A DNA stretch of 8,063 nucleotides, from NCBI GenBank assembly GCA_946186215.1, contig CAMHMM010000082.1, positions 1 through 8,063 of the forward strand, in the 5' to 3' direction. Source of the DNA: an uncultured Ruminococcus sp. (lineage in GTDB: Bacteria > Bacillota > Clostridia > Oscillospirales > Ruminococcaceae). How positions within the stretch are numbered: position 1 is the first letter of the stretch; each line of letters begins with the position of its first letter. Shown here in pieces: positions 1-6,564 of the stretch. The translations under genes and the position numbers were made by a program. The notes under the pieces were generated by a model, which made no database searches, was not told where the DNA came from, and worked only from the letters and a program-made list of their open reading frames with translations.

Positions 1-1
1 C

Positions 2-1558
2 TTTGCCACAGAGGGCGGAAGATATGATGTAATCTACCGCTCAAAGAAGGCAAAGGGCGACGGGTATGACATCATACACGCTCAGGGCGAGCACTCCTAT
101 ACCGAGACGGGTGCCCGCATCGCTCAGGTGTGGTACTCAAATGAGGGCACCTATACTGACGACGGCACCGGTCCCGATATATTTCTCGGGCACATGCTGA
201 AAAAATCGCTGACCGAGGACAGCTATATCAGAGCAAGCTATTACGACCATCTCACAGGTCTGCCCGGAATGACCTATTTCTTTGATCTTGCCACTTCAAG
301 AAAGTATGATATCCGGAAGGACGGCGGAAACCCCGCGCTCCTTTATATGGATTTCTGCGGAATGAAGTATTTTAACCATAAATACGGCTTTGCAGAGGGC
401 GACAAGCTGCTGCAGGCCTTTGCACGCATCCTCGCACACCATTTCGGCAACGAAAACTGCAGCCGTCTGGGGCAGGATCATTTCGCGGCGGTGGCGGATG
501 CAAACGGTCTTGAGCCGCTTCTTGAAACACTTTTTGAGGAATGCCGCACATTAAATGACGGCCGCACTCTCTCGCTCCATGTGGGTATCTTCCCCAACTG
601 GTTCCACGGTATCGCCGCGAGCATGGCCTGCGACAGGGCGAAATTTGCCTGCGACACGCTGAAAAATGTCTATGCATCATCATTCAGCTACTTCAATACA
701 TCCATGAAGGATGCAGAGGAAAAGCAGCAGTATATCATCTCTAATCTCGACAGAGCCATCGAAGAGGGCTGGATAAAGGTCTACTACCAGCCCATAGTCC
801 GCGCCCTCAACGGCAGAGTGTGCGATGAAGAGGCTCTCGCCCGCTGGATAGATCCCGTCAAGGGCATGATGTCCCCTGCGGAGTTCATACCCGTGCTTGA
901 AGAGCACAATCTTATATATAAGCTCGATCTATATATGGTCGAGTGTGTCCTGAAAAAAATAGATATAACACGCGATGCCGGACTACACATCATGCCCCAG
1001 TCGGTGAACCTTTCCCGCTCGGATTTTGATTCATGCGACATCGTTGAGGAGATCTGCCGCCGTGTGGATGCAGCAGGCATCAGCCACGATATGCTCACCA
1101 TCGAGATCACGGAAAGCATTATCGGCGAGAACTTTGAGTTCATGAAGGTGCAGATCGAACGATTCAGGGAAAAGGGCTTCGCTGTCTGGATGGACGATTT
1201 CGGCAGCGGTTATTCCTCGCTGGATGTTCTGCAGAGCATCAAATTCGACCTTATAAAATTTGATATGAGGTTCATGCAGCAGTTCGATGAGGGAACGAGC
1301 GGAAAGATAATCCTCACAGAAATGCTGAGAATGGCGACGCTGCTCGGGATAGACACAGTCTGCGAGGGCGTTGAAAATGCAGAGCAGGTGCGCTTTTTGC
1401 AGGAAACTGGCTGCTCCAAGCTGCAGGGCTACTATTTTGAAAAGCCCATACCTGTGGAAAAGATACTCGACAAATACGAAAAGGGCATACAGATAGGCTT
1501 TGAGAACCCTGCTGAATCGTCATATTACGATGCGGTAGGCAGAGTAAATCTTCCATGA
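2..1558 (+). CDS. PAS-GGDEF-EAL protein, c-di-GMP phosphodiesterase (5'-truncated by window; likely frameshifted at 3' end)
   Basis: The frame is open from the first full codon at position 2, so the true start lies upstream; the GTG at 128 is only an internal Val codon. With residues counted from that GTG, the part before it and up to about residue 30 looks like the end of a PAS-like sensor. A GGDEF domain follows, with its entry motif DHLTGLP at 40-46, but the signature reads GQDHF at 115-119 and no RxxD inhibitory site precedes it, so cyclase activity is unlikely. The EAL domain (about 205-445) keeps the residues expected for Mg-dependent c-di-GMP hydrolysis: E235 of EAL, N294, E326 of EITES, D356-D357 of DDFGSGYSSL, K377, E413 and E416 of EGVE, and Q433 of QGYY. 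I infer an active phosphodiesterase. The stop at 1556-1558 comes shortly after the EAL domain, and the protein seems to continue in another frame (see 1542-1620). Confidence 0.9.
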   Translation, partial: FATEGGRYDVIYRSKKAKGDGYDIIHAQGEHSYTETGARIAQVWYSNEGTYTDDGTGPDIFLGHMLKKSLTEDSYIRASYYDHLTGLPGMTYFFDLATSRKYDIRKDGGNPALLYMDFCGMKYFNHKYGFAEGDKLLQAFARILAHHFGNENCSRLGQDHFAAVADANGLEPLLETLFEECRTLNDGRTLSLHVGIFPNWFHGIAASMACDRAKFACDTLKNVYASSFSYFNTSMKDAEEKQQYIISNLDRAIEEGWIKVYYQPIVRALNGRVCDEEALARWIDPVKGMMSPAEFIPVLEEHNLIYKLDLYMVECVLKKIDITRDAGLHIMPQSVNLSRSDFDSCDIVEEICRRVDAAGISHDMLTIEITESIIGENFEFMKVQIERFREKGFAVWMDDFGSGYSSLDVLQSIKFDLIKFDMRFMQQFDEGTSGKIILTEMLRMATLLGIDTVCEGVENAEQVRFLQETGCSKLQGYYFEKPIPVEKILDKYEKGIQIGFENPAESSYYDAVGRVNLP

Positions 1559-1620
1559 TCTTTCCGTTATAGCCAACGGCTCGGGCACCAGTCTGAGCGG
1601 CGTATTCAGCACCATACCCA
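1542..1620 (+). other. Probable single-base frameshift joining the EAL gene to its PAS-like C-terminal half
   Basis: The upstream frame ends Y-D-A-V-G-R-V-N-L-P-stop at 1558. The next frame is open from just after a TAA at 1545-1547. It reads H-D-L-S-V-I-A-N-G-S-G from 1554 and runs without a break into the ATG at 1620. Removing one base from the CTTCC run at 1550-1554 gives V-N-L-H-D-L-S-V-I, a seamless junction. The ATG at 1620 has no Shine-Dalgarno sequence before it and falls inside what looks like the first strand of a PAS-like fold (F-S-T-I-P-M-A-I-I-E-I). A natural mutation and a base-calling error are equally possible. Programmed +1 slippage at CCA-TGA looks poor, because a tRNA reading CCA would not re-pair well on CAT. 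Confidence 0.75.
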
Positions 1621-2735
1621 TGGCGATAATAGAGATATTCCACGAAAAGGTGCGCTTTGCCCGCTGCAGCCAGTCCTACCGCGAATTCATGGAACGGTTT
1701 TTCGGCTTTACGGTAAACGAGCAGGCAGAGGTCTTCCACGAAAAGCCGGCTACGCTGGATTTGGGCTTTCTGGATGCAATGGCAAAATGCTCCGAAAATG
1801 ACAACAGCCTGTTTGTCGAGGAAAGGCTTCCCGATGGCTCTGCCGTCAATTCCTGCCTCAGGCGCGTTGCGATCAACCCGAAGAACGGTAAGATTGCGAT
1901 AGCAGTTGCAGTGCTTTCCGTTAAGGATGCAAACGAGGGCGCAACATACGCCAATATCGCAAGAGCACTGGCAGCGGATTATTTCAAGCTGTATTATGTT
2001 GATCTTGACACCGAGGATTTTATCGAATATTCATCCGTTGATAACGGTGAGCGCATCTCGGCGGAGCGCCACGGTGAAGATTTCTTTGCCGAAAGCCGCA
2101 AAGATGCACTGGAATTCATTTACCATGAGGATCGTGAAAAACTGATAAACGCCTTTCACAAAGAAAATGTGCTTGATCATCTTGAAAAGCAGGGTGTTTT
2201 TAACCTTACCTACCGTCTTATGATAAATGGTGAGCCTGTGTTTGTGAATATGAAAGCGAAGCGTATGCATCACGACGACGGGCATATAATAATCGGTGTG
2301 AGCAATATCGACACTCAGATGAAGCAGAAAATGATCCTGGACAGAACCCGCCGCAATGAAATGATCTATTCAGGCATCATGGCTCTATCGGACGACTGCA
2401 TCTGCATCTACACCGTGGATATCGGCACGGGCGATTATTCCGAATACAATGCGGCGGATTCCTACAAGGGGCTCGGCCTTGCAAAGGACGGCACAGACTT
2501 TTTCACAAAAGCCATTATGTACAGCAGCTCGGTCATCCCCGACGAGGATCAATCCATACTAAAAGAAAGATTCACTCATGAAAATGTAATGAATGATATC
2601 TCCGAAAACGGTCATTTCACACTGGAATACCACCTTATCATGTCCGGAGAGACGGTACCTGTCAGACTAAAGGCCGCACTTGTAAAGGACAGCGAGGATA
2701 AGGAGCTTATCATCGGCGTTTACCGTATCAGATAA
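1620..2735 (+). CDS. Three tandem PAS-like sensory modules, probable 3' part of the preceding GGDEF-EAL gene
   Basis: The frame gives 371 residues if it starts at the ATG, but coding sense extends upstream to about 1548 and no ribosome binding site precedes the ATG, so this is probably the C-terminal half of the EAL protein. Residues 1-105 look like a divergent PAS-like fold (VRFARCSQSYREFMERFFGF near the start). Residues about 112-236 and 247-371 are two copies of one module. Matching landmarks are YYVDLDTEDFIEY / IYTVDIGTGDYSEY, HGEDFF / DGTDFF, HKENVLDHLEKQGVFNLTYRL / THENVMNDISENGHFTLEYHL (shown as pairs), and IIIGVSNID / LIIGVYRI. No membrane segment and no output domain follow; the protein ends right after the last strand of the third module. 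Such modules usually sit before GGDEF or EAL domains, so here they probably tune the EAL domain from its C-terminal side. The ligand is unknown. Confidence 0.8.
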   Translation: MAIIEIFHEKVRFARCSQSYREFMERFFGFTVNEQAEVFHEKPATLDLGFLDAMAKCSENDNSLFVEERLPDGSAVNSCLRRVAINPKNGKIAIAVAVLSVKDANEGATYANIARALAADYFKLYYVDLDTEDFIEYSSVDNGERISAERHGEDFFAESRKDALEFIYHEDREKLINAFHKENVLDHLEKQGVFNLTYRLMINGEPVFVNMKAKRMHHDDGHIIIGVSNIDTQMKQKMILDRTRRNEMIYSGIMALSDDCICIYTVDIGTGDYSEYNAADSYKGLGLAKDGTDFFTKAIMYSSSVIPDEDQSILKERFTHENVMNDISENGHFTLEYHLIMSGETVPVRLKAALVKDSEDKELIIGVYRIR

Positions 2736-2756
2736 TTAAACAGAGCATATACTTAT

Positions 2757-2788
2757 GTCTTCCCTGCTTCATCGGGGAAGACTTTTTT
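2757..2788 (+). terminator. Rho-independent terminator of the GGDEF-EAL-PAS gene
   Basis: An 8-bp stem (GTCTTCCC 2757-2764 with GGGAAGAC 2775-2782) can be extended by a T-G and a G-C pair to leave a 6-nt loop. It is followed at once by six T residues (2783-2788). It lies 22 nt after the stop codon at 2735. Confidence 0.9.
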
Positions 2789-2790
2789 AT

Positions 2791-2826
2791 GGCAAAACAA
2801 TGTCCGTACCCTTTCGGGTACGGACA
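2791..2826 (-). terminator. Rho-independent terminator of the Ser/Thr kinase gene
   Basis: A perfect 11-bp stem (TGTCCGTACCC 2801-2811 with GGGTACGGACA 2816-2826) encloses a 4-nt loop. Read on the minus strand it starts 8 nt beyond the kinase stop codon and is followed by TTGTTTT (2800-2794). It faces the plus-strand terminator at 2757-2788, so both convergent transcripts are closed within about 70 bp. Confidence 0.88.
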
Positions 2827-2833
2827 GCTTCAT

Positions 2834-4681
2834 TTAATCTATGCCGCCCTGGACGATATGATCTCCTCCGCCGTCACCGGAAGGAGCTTCGGTCTCTCTC
2901 TGGATAGGACCGTTCATATCCTCTTCTTCCTCAGCGAATGTCCATCCTACCGTGGTGACTTCCTTCCTGGCAGTAGTGGTTTCTTCCTTCTTTTTCTTCT
3001 TCTTTGTCGTAGCTACGGTGGTCACTTTCTTCTTGGTGACCTTCGTGGTCTGCTTCTTCTTCTCAGTCTCAGCAGGTGCAGTGGTAGTGCGGACCACAGT
3101 TGTAGCTGCGGGACGGGCAGTCGTCACCTTAGGCGCAGTGGTAACTGCAGGCTGGGTAGTCGCTGCCTGAGTAACAGTCTCGATAGGAGCCTCAGTAGGT
3201 ACAGCCGCTTCATTTGCAGCATTGATATAAAGTATAACGGAATGGCCGGGATCGAGTATCTCTCCGCTCTTTACGCTCTGCTGGAATACACAGCCCTTAT
3301 CCACAACATCATTGGGAGAATAGATAAACGAGAAGGGCACGCCTGCCTGATTTGCTGCAGCAACTGCTTCCATAAGCGTCTTGCCGTAGAAATCGGGAAC
3401 GATCATTTCCGCAGGCTCTTCATTGGTATCGCTGTTTACCCATGCGGTATCCTCGCCGCCTACCTCGACCTCCTCAATATCCTCTTCCTCATCATCACCG
3501 GGCGCATCCGTATCCTTATCAGAAGCCTTTGTCTGGGATGACTTGGATGTGCTCGGCACAGCAGCGGGCGTATCATTACCCTTGCCCTTTGAAGCCAGTA
3601 TGCATATCAGGGGTACAGCACAGATGAGCACCACAGCCACTATGATCACATTCTTCATGCTCTTTGGCTTTTCCGCAGTGCTCTGAGGCTTGGGCTGCTG
3701 TACAGGCTTTGCTGCCTTCTGAGGAGCGGGCTTGGGTGCCGGCTTCTGTTCGTTTTTCTTAGGCTGAGCCGCAGGTGTAGTCTTCTTAGCGGGAGCTGCA
3801 AGCTTTTCGGGAGCCTTTGGTGCGGGAGCAGGCTGACGCTTTATGTGCTCCTGTCTAAGCTTATCCGTTCTCGCCGTCCTCTGAGCCTTTATCAGATCGT
3901 CACGCATACGCGCAGCGCTCTCATAACGCACATCAAGATCAGGCGATGTTGCTTTTTTGATTATCTTTCTCACAAGCAGCGAGAAATCATGTTTGTCCAC
4001 ATCAACCTTGCCGTCGGCGGACACGGAGCCTGTGATCAGATAATACATCGTTGCGCCAAGGCCGAATATATCGCTCTTTACATCCACAAACGCGGTATTT
4101 CCCGGTGCGGATGCACCGCCCGGCCTGATGTATCTTGTCTTTTCGTGGAAATCGGCTACCTTGTCGGCAGTGCTGACTGCCATTCTCAGCTGCCCGGGTG
4201 AACCTGCATCTGCAAGGCAGAAGCTCAGATCCACAAGAACTGCATCCTTCTCGGGGGTTATCACCACATTGTCGGGGTTGATATCACCGTGGATTATGGC
4301 AGGATCGTGCTTATGAAGATAGTCTGCCGCATCGCAGAGCTGTATCATGAAGCTGCAGACTTCCTTTTCAGTGTATACCGTGCCGCTGTCGTGGAGATTT
4401 CTCGCGCTGTCACCGTTGATGAATTCCATCACGGTGTATGTATCACTGCCGTCTGTCACAACATCCGTCACCACGGGGAGATTTTTATGCTTGACCGAAC
4501 GCAGCACATCCGTGGATTTTTTTATATCTATCCTGTCGATGACTTCTTTTCTCACGAGCTTTACTGTAACAGTCTTAGCCGCACGGTCATCACGCGCCCT
4601 GAAGACAGTTCCGCCGCCCTCAGAACTTATCTTACTGATTATTCTGTATCTGCTGTCCAGCACATCATTGACATTCAACAT
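2834..4681 (-). CDS. Membrane Hanks-type Ser/Thr protein kinase with one PASTA domain (atypical motifs)
   Basis: This 615-residue protein starts at ATG 4681-4679 with AAAGGAG (4693-4687) 5 nt upstream. Residues 12-265 form a Hanks-type kinase domain. Beta-3 Lys41 (VTVKLV), catalytic Asp133 and Asn138 (HGDINPDN) and metal-binding Asp151 are present. However, the Gly loop is SSEGGGTV, the alpha-C Glu position aligns with Ser56, HRD is HGD, DFG is DLS, and no APE motif is visible. The alpha-F region KSDIFGLGATMYYLITG and the DVRYESA motif confirm the family. A Pro/Ala/Lys linker (282-340) leads to one membrane helix (344-363), an acidic stretch (about 390-412), one PASTA domain (427-487) and a Thr/Lys-rich tail. 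PASTA kinases (PknB/PrkC class) bind muropeptides or lipid II and control wall growth, usually with three or more PASTA units. Activity here is uncertain: it may be a weak kinase or a pseudokinase. Confidence 0.93.
   Translation of the reverse strand: MLNVNDVLDSRYRIISKISSEGGGTVFRARDDRAAKTVTVKLVRKEVIDRIDIKKSTDVLRSVKHKNLPVVTDVVTDGSDTYTVMEFINGDSARNLHDSGTVYTEKEVCSFMIQLCDAADYLHKHDPAIIHGDINPDNVVITPEKDAVLVDLSFCLADAGSPGQLRMAVSTADKVADFHEKTRYIRPGGASAPGNTAFVDVKSDIFGLGATMYYLITGSVSADGKVDVDKHDFSLLVRKIIKKATSPDLDVRYESAARMRDDLIKAQRTARTDKLRQEHIKRQPAPAPKAPEKLAAPAKKTTPAAQPKKNEQKPAPKPAPQKAAKPVQQPKPQSTAEKPKSMKNVIIVAVVLICAVPLICILASKGKGNDTPAAVPSTSKSSQTKASDKDTDAPGDDEEEDIEEVEVGGEDTAWVNSDTNEEPAEMIVPDFYGKTLMEAVAAANQAGVPFSFIYSPNDVVDKGCVFQQSVKSGEILDPGHSVILYINAANEAAVPTEAPIETVTQAATTQPAVTTAPKVTTARPAATTVVRTTTAPAETEKKKQTTKVTKKKVTTVATTKKKKKKEETTTARKEVTTVGWTFAEEEEDMNGPIQRETEAPSGDGGGDHIVQGGID
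2951..3061 (-). repeat. Low-complexity Thr/Lys-rich tail of the kinase
   Basis: Residues 541-577 of the kinase consist almost entirely of Lys, Thr, Val and Glu, with a run of seven Lys at about 559-565 and several TTT/TTV triplets. The plus strand shows this as CTT/TTC-rich sequence. By topology it lies outside the membrane, after the PASTA domain. It could bind anionic wall polymers or serve as a spacer; this is an inference. Such tracts are also prone to slippage. Confidence 0.7.
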
Positions 4682-4832
4682 ACTATCTCCTTTGCAGCCG
4701 CCCGCTGATCAAATTTACGATATACACGGCGGCAAAGCGCGTTACAGACCGCTGCCGCACTTTTATGCGACCTGATCGGTTAACAGGCTCTGCTGCCGTT
4801 TGCTGCGGTCTCACCGGACCGCTTATCAGATC
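4682..4832 (-). other. Intergenic spacer between MORN gene and kinase gene
   Basis: These 151 bp separate two genes on the minus strand. They hold two G+C-rich hairpins: 4805-4822 (6-bp stem GCGGTC/GACCGC) and 4730-4757 (a 5+3 bp stem with a bulge). Neither is followed by a T run on the minus strand, so no terminator is evident. I see no convincing promoter either. Read-through from the MORN gene into the kinase is therefore possible but not shown. The kinase ribosome binding site is at 4687-4693. Confidence 0.5.
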
Positions 4833-6053
4833 TTACTTTTTGTTGTAGTCGACTGCGTTGCCTTCCATATCGTACTTGACACCGCTTACGAACTTGTCAT
4901 TCTTGAATGTGCCTACCCACTTCTCGCCTGTTTCGAGATAAAGGATACCCTGACCGTTCTGCAGATCGTTCTTGAACTCGCCTACATACTTTTTGCCGTC
5001 CACATAATAATATGTGCCGAGACCGTTTGCCTTGTCATCCTTGAATTTGCCCACATAGCGTTCGCCGTTGCTGTGGTAGAACATACCGTCGCCGCTCTTC
5101 TTGCCGGTCTTGATCTCACCCACATACCAGTCGCCGTTGGCATATACAAATCTTCCCTTTACATCGGGAGTAGTACCGATATAATCCGCAAAGCCTATGT
5201 ACTTGTCGCCGTTGGGATAGGTAAATGCCTTTACACCTGTGGAGGAATTATAGGAGTCCGAATTGTATTTAAGACCTTCCTTGGTATCAGTGTACTTCTT
5301 GCCACCGATCCATTCGCCCTTCTTCCATTTGCCTACCCATTCCTCGCCGTCGGCAAAGTGATAGGTGCCCTGTCCCTCGAACTTATCCGATGCGAACATT
5401 CCCTCATACCAGTCGCCGTTGGAGTAGTAGATAACGCCCTCGCCGTTTGCCTTGTCGTTGTTGAACTTGCCCTCATACCAGCGCTTGCTGGAAGCATTGT
5501 AAAGAGTACCGTTGCCTGAGCGGATACCTGCCTTGAAGCCGCCCTCATACCAGTTGCCGTTGATGTAGACTATCTTGCCCTGTCCGTTGGGCTTGCCCTT
5601 GGATATCTCGCCGAGATAGCGGCTGGTGCCTACGGCAAGTGCAGTGGATTCCTGAGTGGTGGAAACGGCTACTCTGGCGCTTCTTGCACCCTCAACATAG
5701 TCGCCGCCGTCCTTTTTGAGAGCGGAAACTATGAAATAATACTTTCTGTTGCTCTTGAGCCCTGTAACAGCACATGAATTTCCTGTAACAGTCTTGTACT
5801 TCTGGAATACCTTCTTATTTATATTGTAGATATACACATTGTATGAAGATGCACCTGCAACAACATTCCATGTAAGGTTGACACTGTTGCTGTTGCCCTT
5901 GCCCTTTATTCCCGTAGGTGCCGCAAGCTTTACGCCGGCTGCCTCAACAGAAGCCGAAACAAAACCCGCATTTCCTGCAACAGGAAGAGTACCGCCGACC
6001 ATGATAGTCATAGCGAGGACAGGTGTCAGAAAACATCTCAGATACTTTTTCAT
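4833..6053 (-). CDS. Exported fibronectin type III / MORN-repeat protein
   Basis: This 406-residue protein starts at ATG 6053-6051, with GAAAGGAA (6071-6064) about 10 nt upstream. Residues 1-35 form a signal peptide: MKKYLR, a hydrophobic core, then a small-residue region with likely cleavage near A29 or A34. Residues 44-132 are a fibronectin type III domain (APTGIKGKG, VNLTWNVV, YNVYIYN, YYFIVSALKK). About ten MORN repeats run from 145 to 396, with the period of about 23 residues and pattern W/K-Y-x-G-x-F-x-x-x-K-x-x-G-x-G-x-x-x-Y-x-x-G. Repeats 5-6 (about 239-305) are irregular and hold a Ser/Asn/Tyr-rich insert near 255-275. There is no LPXTG or membrane anchor, so secretion is likely. MORN repeats in other proteins mediate protein or lipid contacts. 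The kinase gene follows on the same strand, so a surface role is plausible. The ligand is unknown. Confidence 0.92.
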   Translation of the reverse strand: MKKYLRCFLTPVLAMTIMVGGTLPVAGNAGFVSASVEAAGVKLAAPTGIKGKGNSNSVNLTWNVVAGASSYNVYIYNINKKVFQKYKTVTGNSCAVTGLKSNRKYYFIVSALKKDGGDYVEGARSARVAVSTTQESTALAVGTSRYLGEISKGKPNGQGKIVYINGNWYEGGFKAGIRSGNGTLYNASSKRWYEGKFNNDKANGEGVIYYSNGDWYEGMFASDKFEGQGTYHFADGEEWVGKWKKGEWIGGKKYTDTKEGLKYNSDSYNSSTGVKAFTYPNGDKYIGFADYIGTTPDVKGRFVYANGDWYVGEIKTGKKSGDGMFYHSNGERYVGKFKDDKANGLGTYYYVDGKKYVGEFKNDLQNGQGILYLETGEKWVGTFKNDKFVSGVKYDMEGNAVDYNKK

Positions 6054-6251
6054 GATAAGAAGTTCCTTTCTTTGACCGCGAAACCGCCGTAACGCCGTTT
6101 TCCCGGATTTGTTCTATGCTCAGCTTCAGGGAAACACTGAACAGACCATATGATCATTTATTCAGTATTCCGTAGATAAGACAGCCGCACGAATGCAGCT
6201 GCCTGACTGATGTCAAGATGTAACCCGCCTGAGAGGCGGGGGAGCATCATT
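6054..6251 (-). promoter_or_regulatory. Structured 5' leader of the FnIII-MORN gene
   Basis: From the start site predicted by the promoter at 6258-6286, the mRNA leader is about 198 nt. In transcript order it holds: a 7-bp hairpin with a 3-nt loop (6240-6224, CCCGCCT/AGGCGGG); an 8-bp hairpin capped by UUCG (6201-6182); and an imperfect stem of about 10 bp in which ACTGAA pairs with TTCAGT (about 6170-6130) around a small inner helix. I did not recognise the conserved core of a known riboswitch, including the c-di-GMP classes. No T run follows any hairpin, so control by termination is not evident; an RNA-stability or translation-control element is possible. Confidence 0.5.
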
Positions 6252-6257
6252 GTTTTG

Positions 6258-6286
6258 ATTATAACACATATACCTAAAAAAATCAA
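6258..6286 (-). promoter_or_regulatory. Sigma-A-type promoter of the FnIII-MORN gene
   Basis: On the minus strand the -35 TTGATT (6286-6281) and a perfect -10 TATAAT (6263-6258) are 17 bp apart, preceded by A/T-rich sequence. The predicted start is near 6251. This is the only strong promoter seen upstream of the MORN gene and may also serve the kinase. Confidence 0.8.
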
Positions 6287-6529
6287 TCCCATAGGGAAAG
6301 ATTTTTCGCTTTGCAGTAATAAAATTTCACAGAATCAGACAGCATAATATACATCGGCCATTCTGGTCCCCACAGACACTGAGTCCCGTAAACGCTGTAT
6401 TATTGCGGGTTTGCAGATCACACTCAATAATATTCACGAAGAAGCGGCAACGGCGGCCGCAAAAATTCAGCACAATAAACAAATATGCACAAATAAATTT
6501 GTATATTATATTCTTTTTATATGAAGGTA
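6287..6529. other. Central part of the divergent intergenic region, no gene seen
   Basis: These 243 bp lie between the two -35 elements. I see no ORF with a ribosome binding site and no tRNA- or rRNA-like fold. The right part (6470-6529) is very A/T-rich. A short G+C-rich hairpin (GCGGC/GCCGC, about 6445-6461) is present without a strong T run on either strand. The length leaves room for regulator binding, but no operator family was recognised. Confidence 0.5.
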
Positions 6530-6558
6530 TTGAATTTTATGGTAAAATATGGTAAAAT
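6530..6558 (+). promoter_or_regulatory. Sigma-A-type promoter of the hydrogenase-like gene
   Basis: The -35 TTGAAT (6530-6535) and -10 TAAAAT (6553-6558) are 17 bp apart. The predicted start is near 6565, leaving a leader of about 233 nt before the ATG at 6798. The spacer and -10 overlap a tandem 10-bp duplication (ATGGTAAAAT at 6539-6548 and 6549-6558). Confidence 0.65.
6539..6558 (+). repeat. Perfect tandem 10-bp direct repeat at the promoter
   Basis: ATGGTAAAAT occurs twice, head to tail, over 6539-6558, one helical turn apart and overlapping the spacer and -10 of the predicted promoter. It could be a regulator site, or a slippage duplication of the -10. Confidence 0.7.
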
Positions 6559-6564
6559 TATAGA

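Noticed and set aside
128..130. GTG at 128 as the start of the GGDEF-EAL gene
   Set aside because: The frame is open for 42 codons upstream to the window edge with plausible protein sequence, and no ribosome binding site precedes the GTG.
1550..1562. Programmed +1 frameshift at CCA-TGA-T
   Set aside because: It resembles known stop-codon slip sites only loosely; re-pairing of the Pro tRNA on CAT would be poor and no internal Shine-Dalgarno stimulator is seen. A mutation or sequence error is simpler.
2789..3541. A 250-codon plus-strand ORF opposite the kinase C-terminus
   Set aside because: It begins inside the terminator pair, is antisense to the clear PASTA and low-complexity coding sequence, and its Leu/Ser/Cys-rich product mirrors the Thr/Lys codons of the kinase.
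4805..4822. Terminator after the MORN gene
   Set aside because: The 6-bp hairpin is not followed by a T run on the minus strand.
4800..5519. A 239-codon plus-strand ORF opposite the MORN repeats
   Set aside because: It is the complement of a periodic repeat gene; its hydrophobic, repetitive look comes from the antisense of Tyr/Gly/Lys codons. No ribosome binding site was seen.
6054..6251. c-di-GMP riboswitch in the MORN leader
   Set aside because: The conserved GEMM-type core and tetraloop-receptor elements were not found by eye; only generic hairpins are visible.
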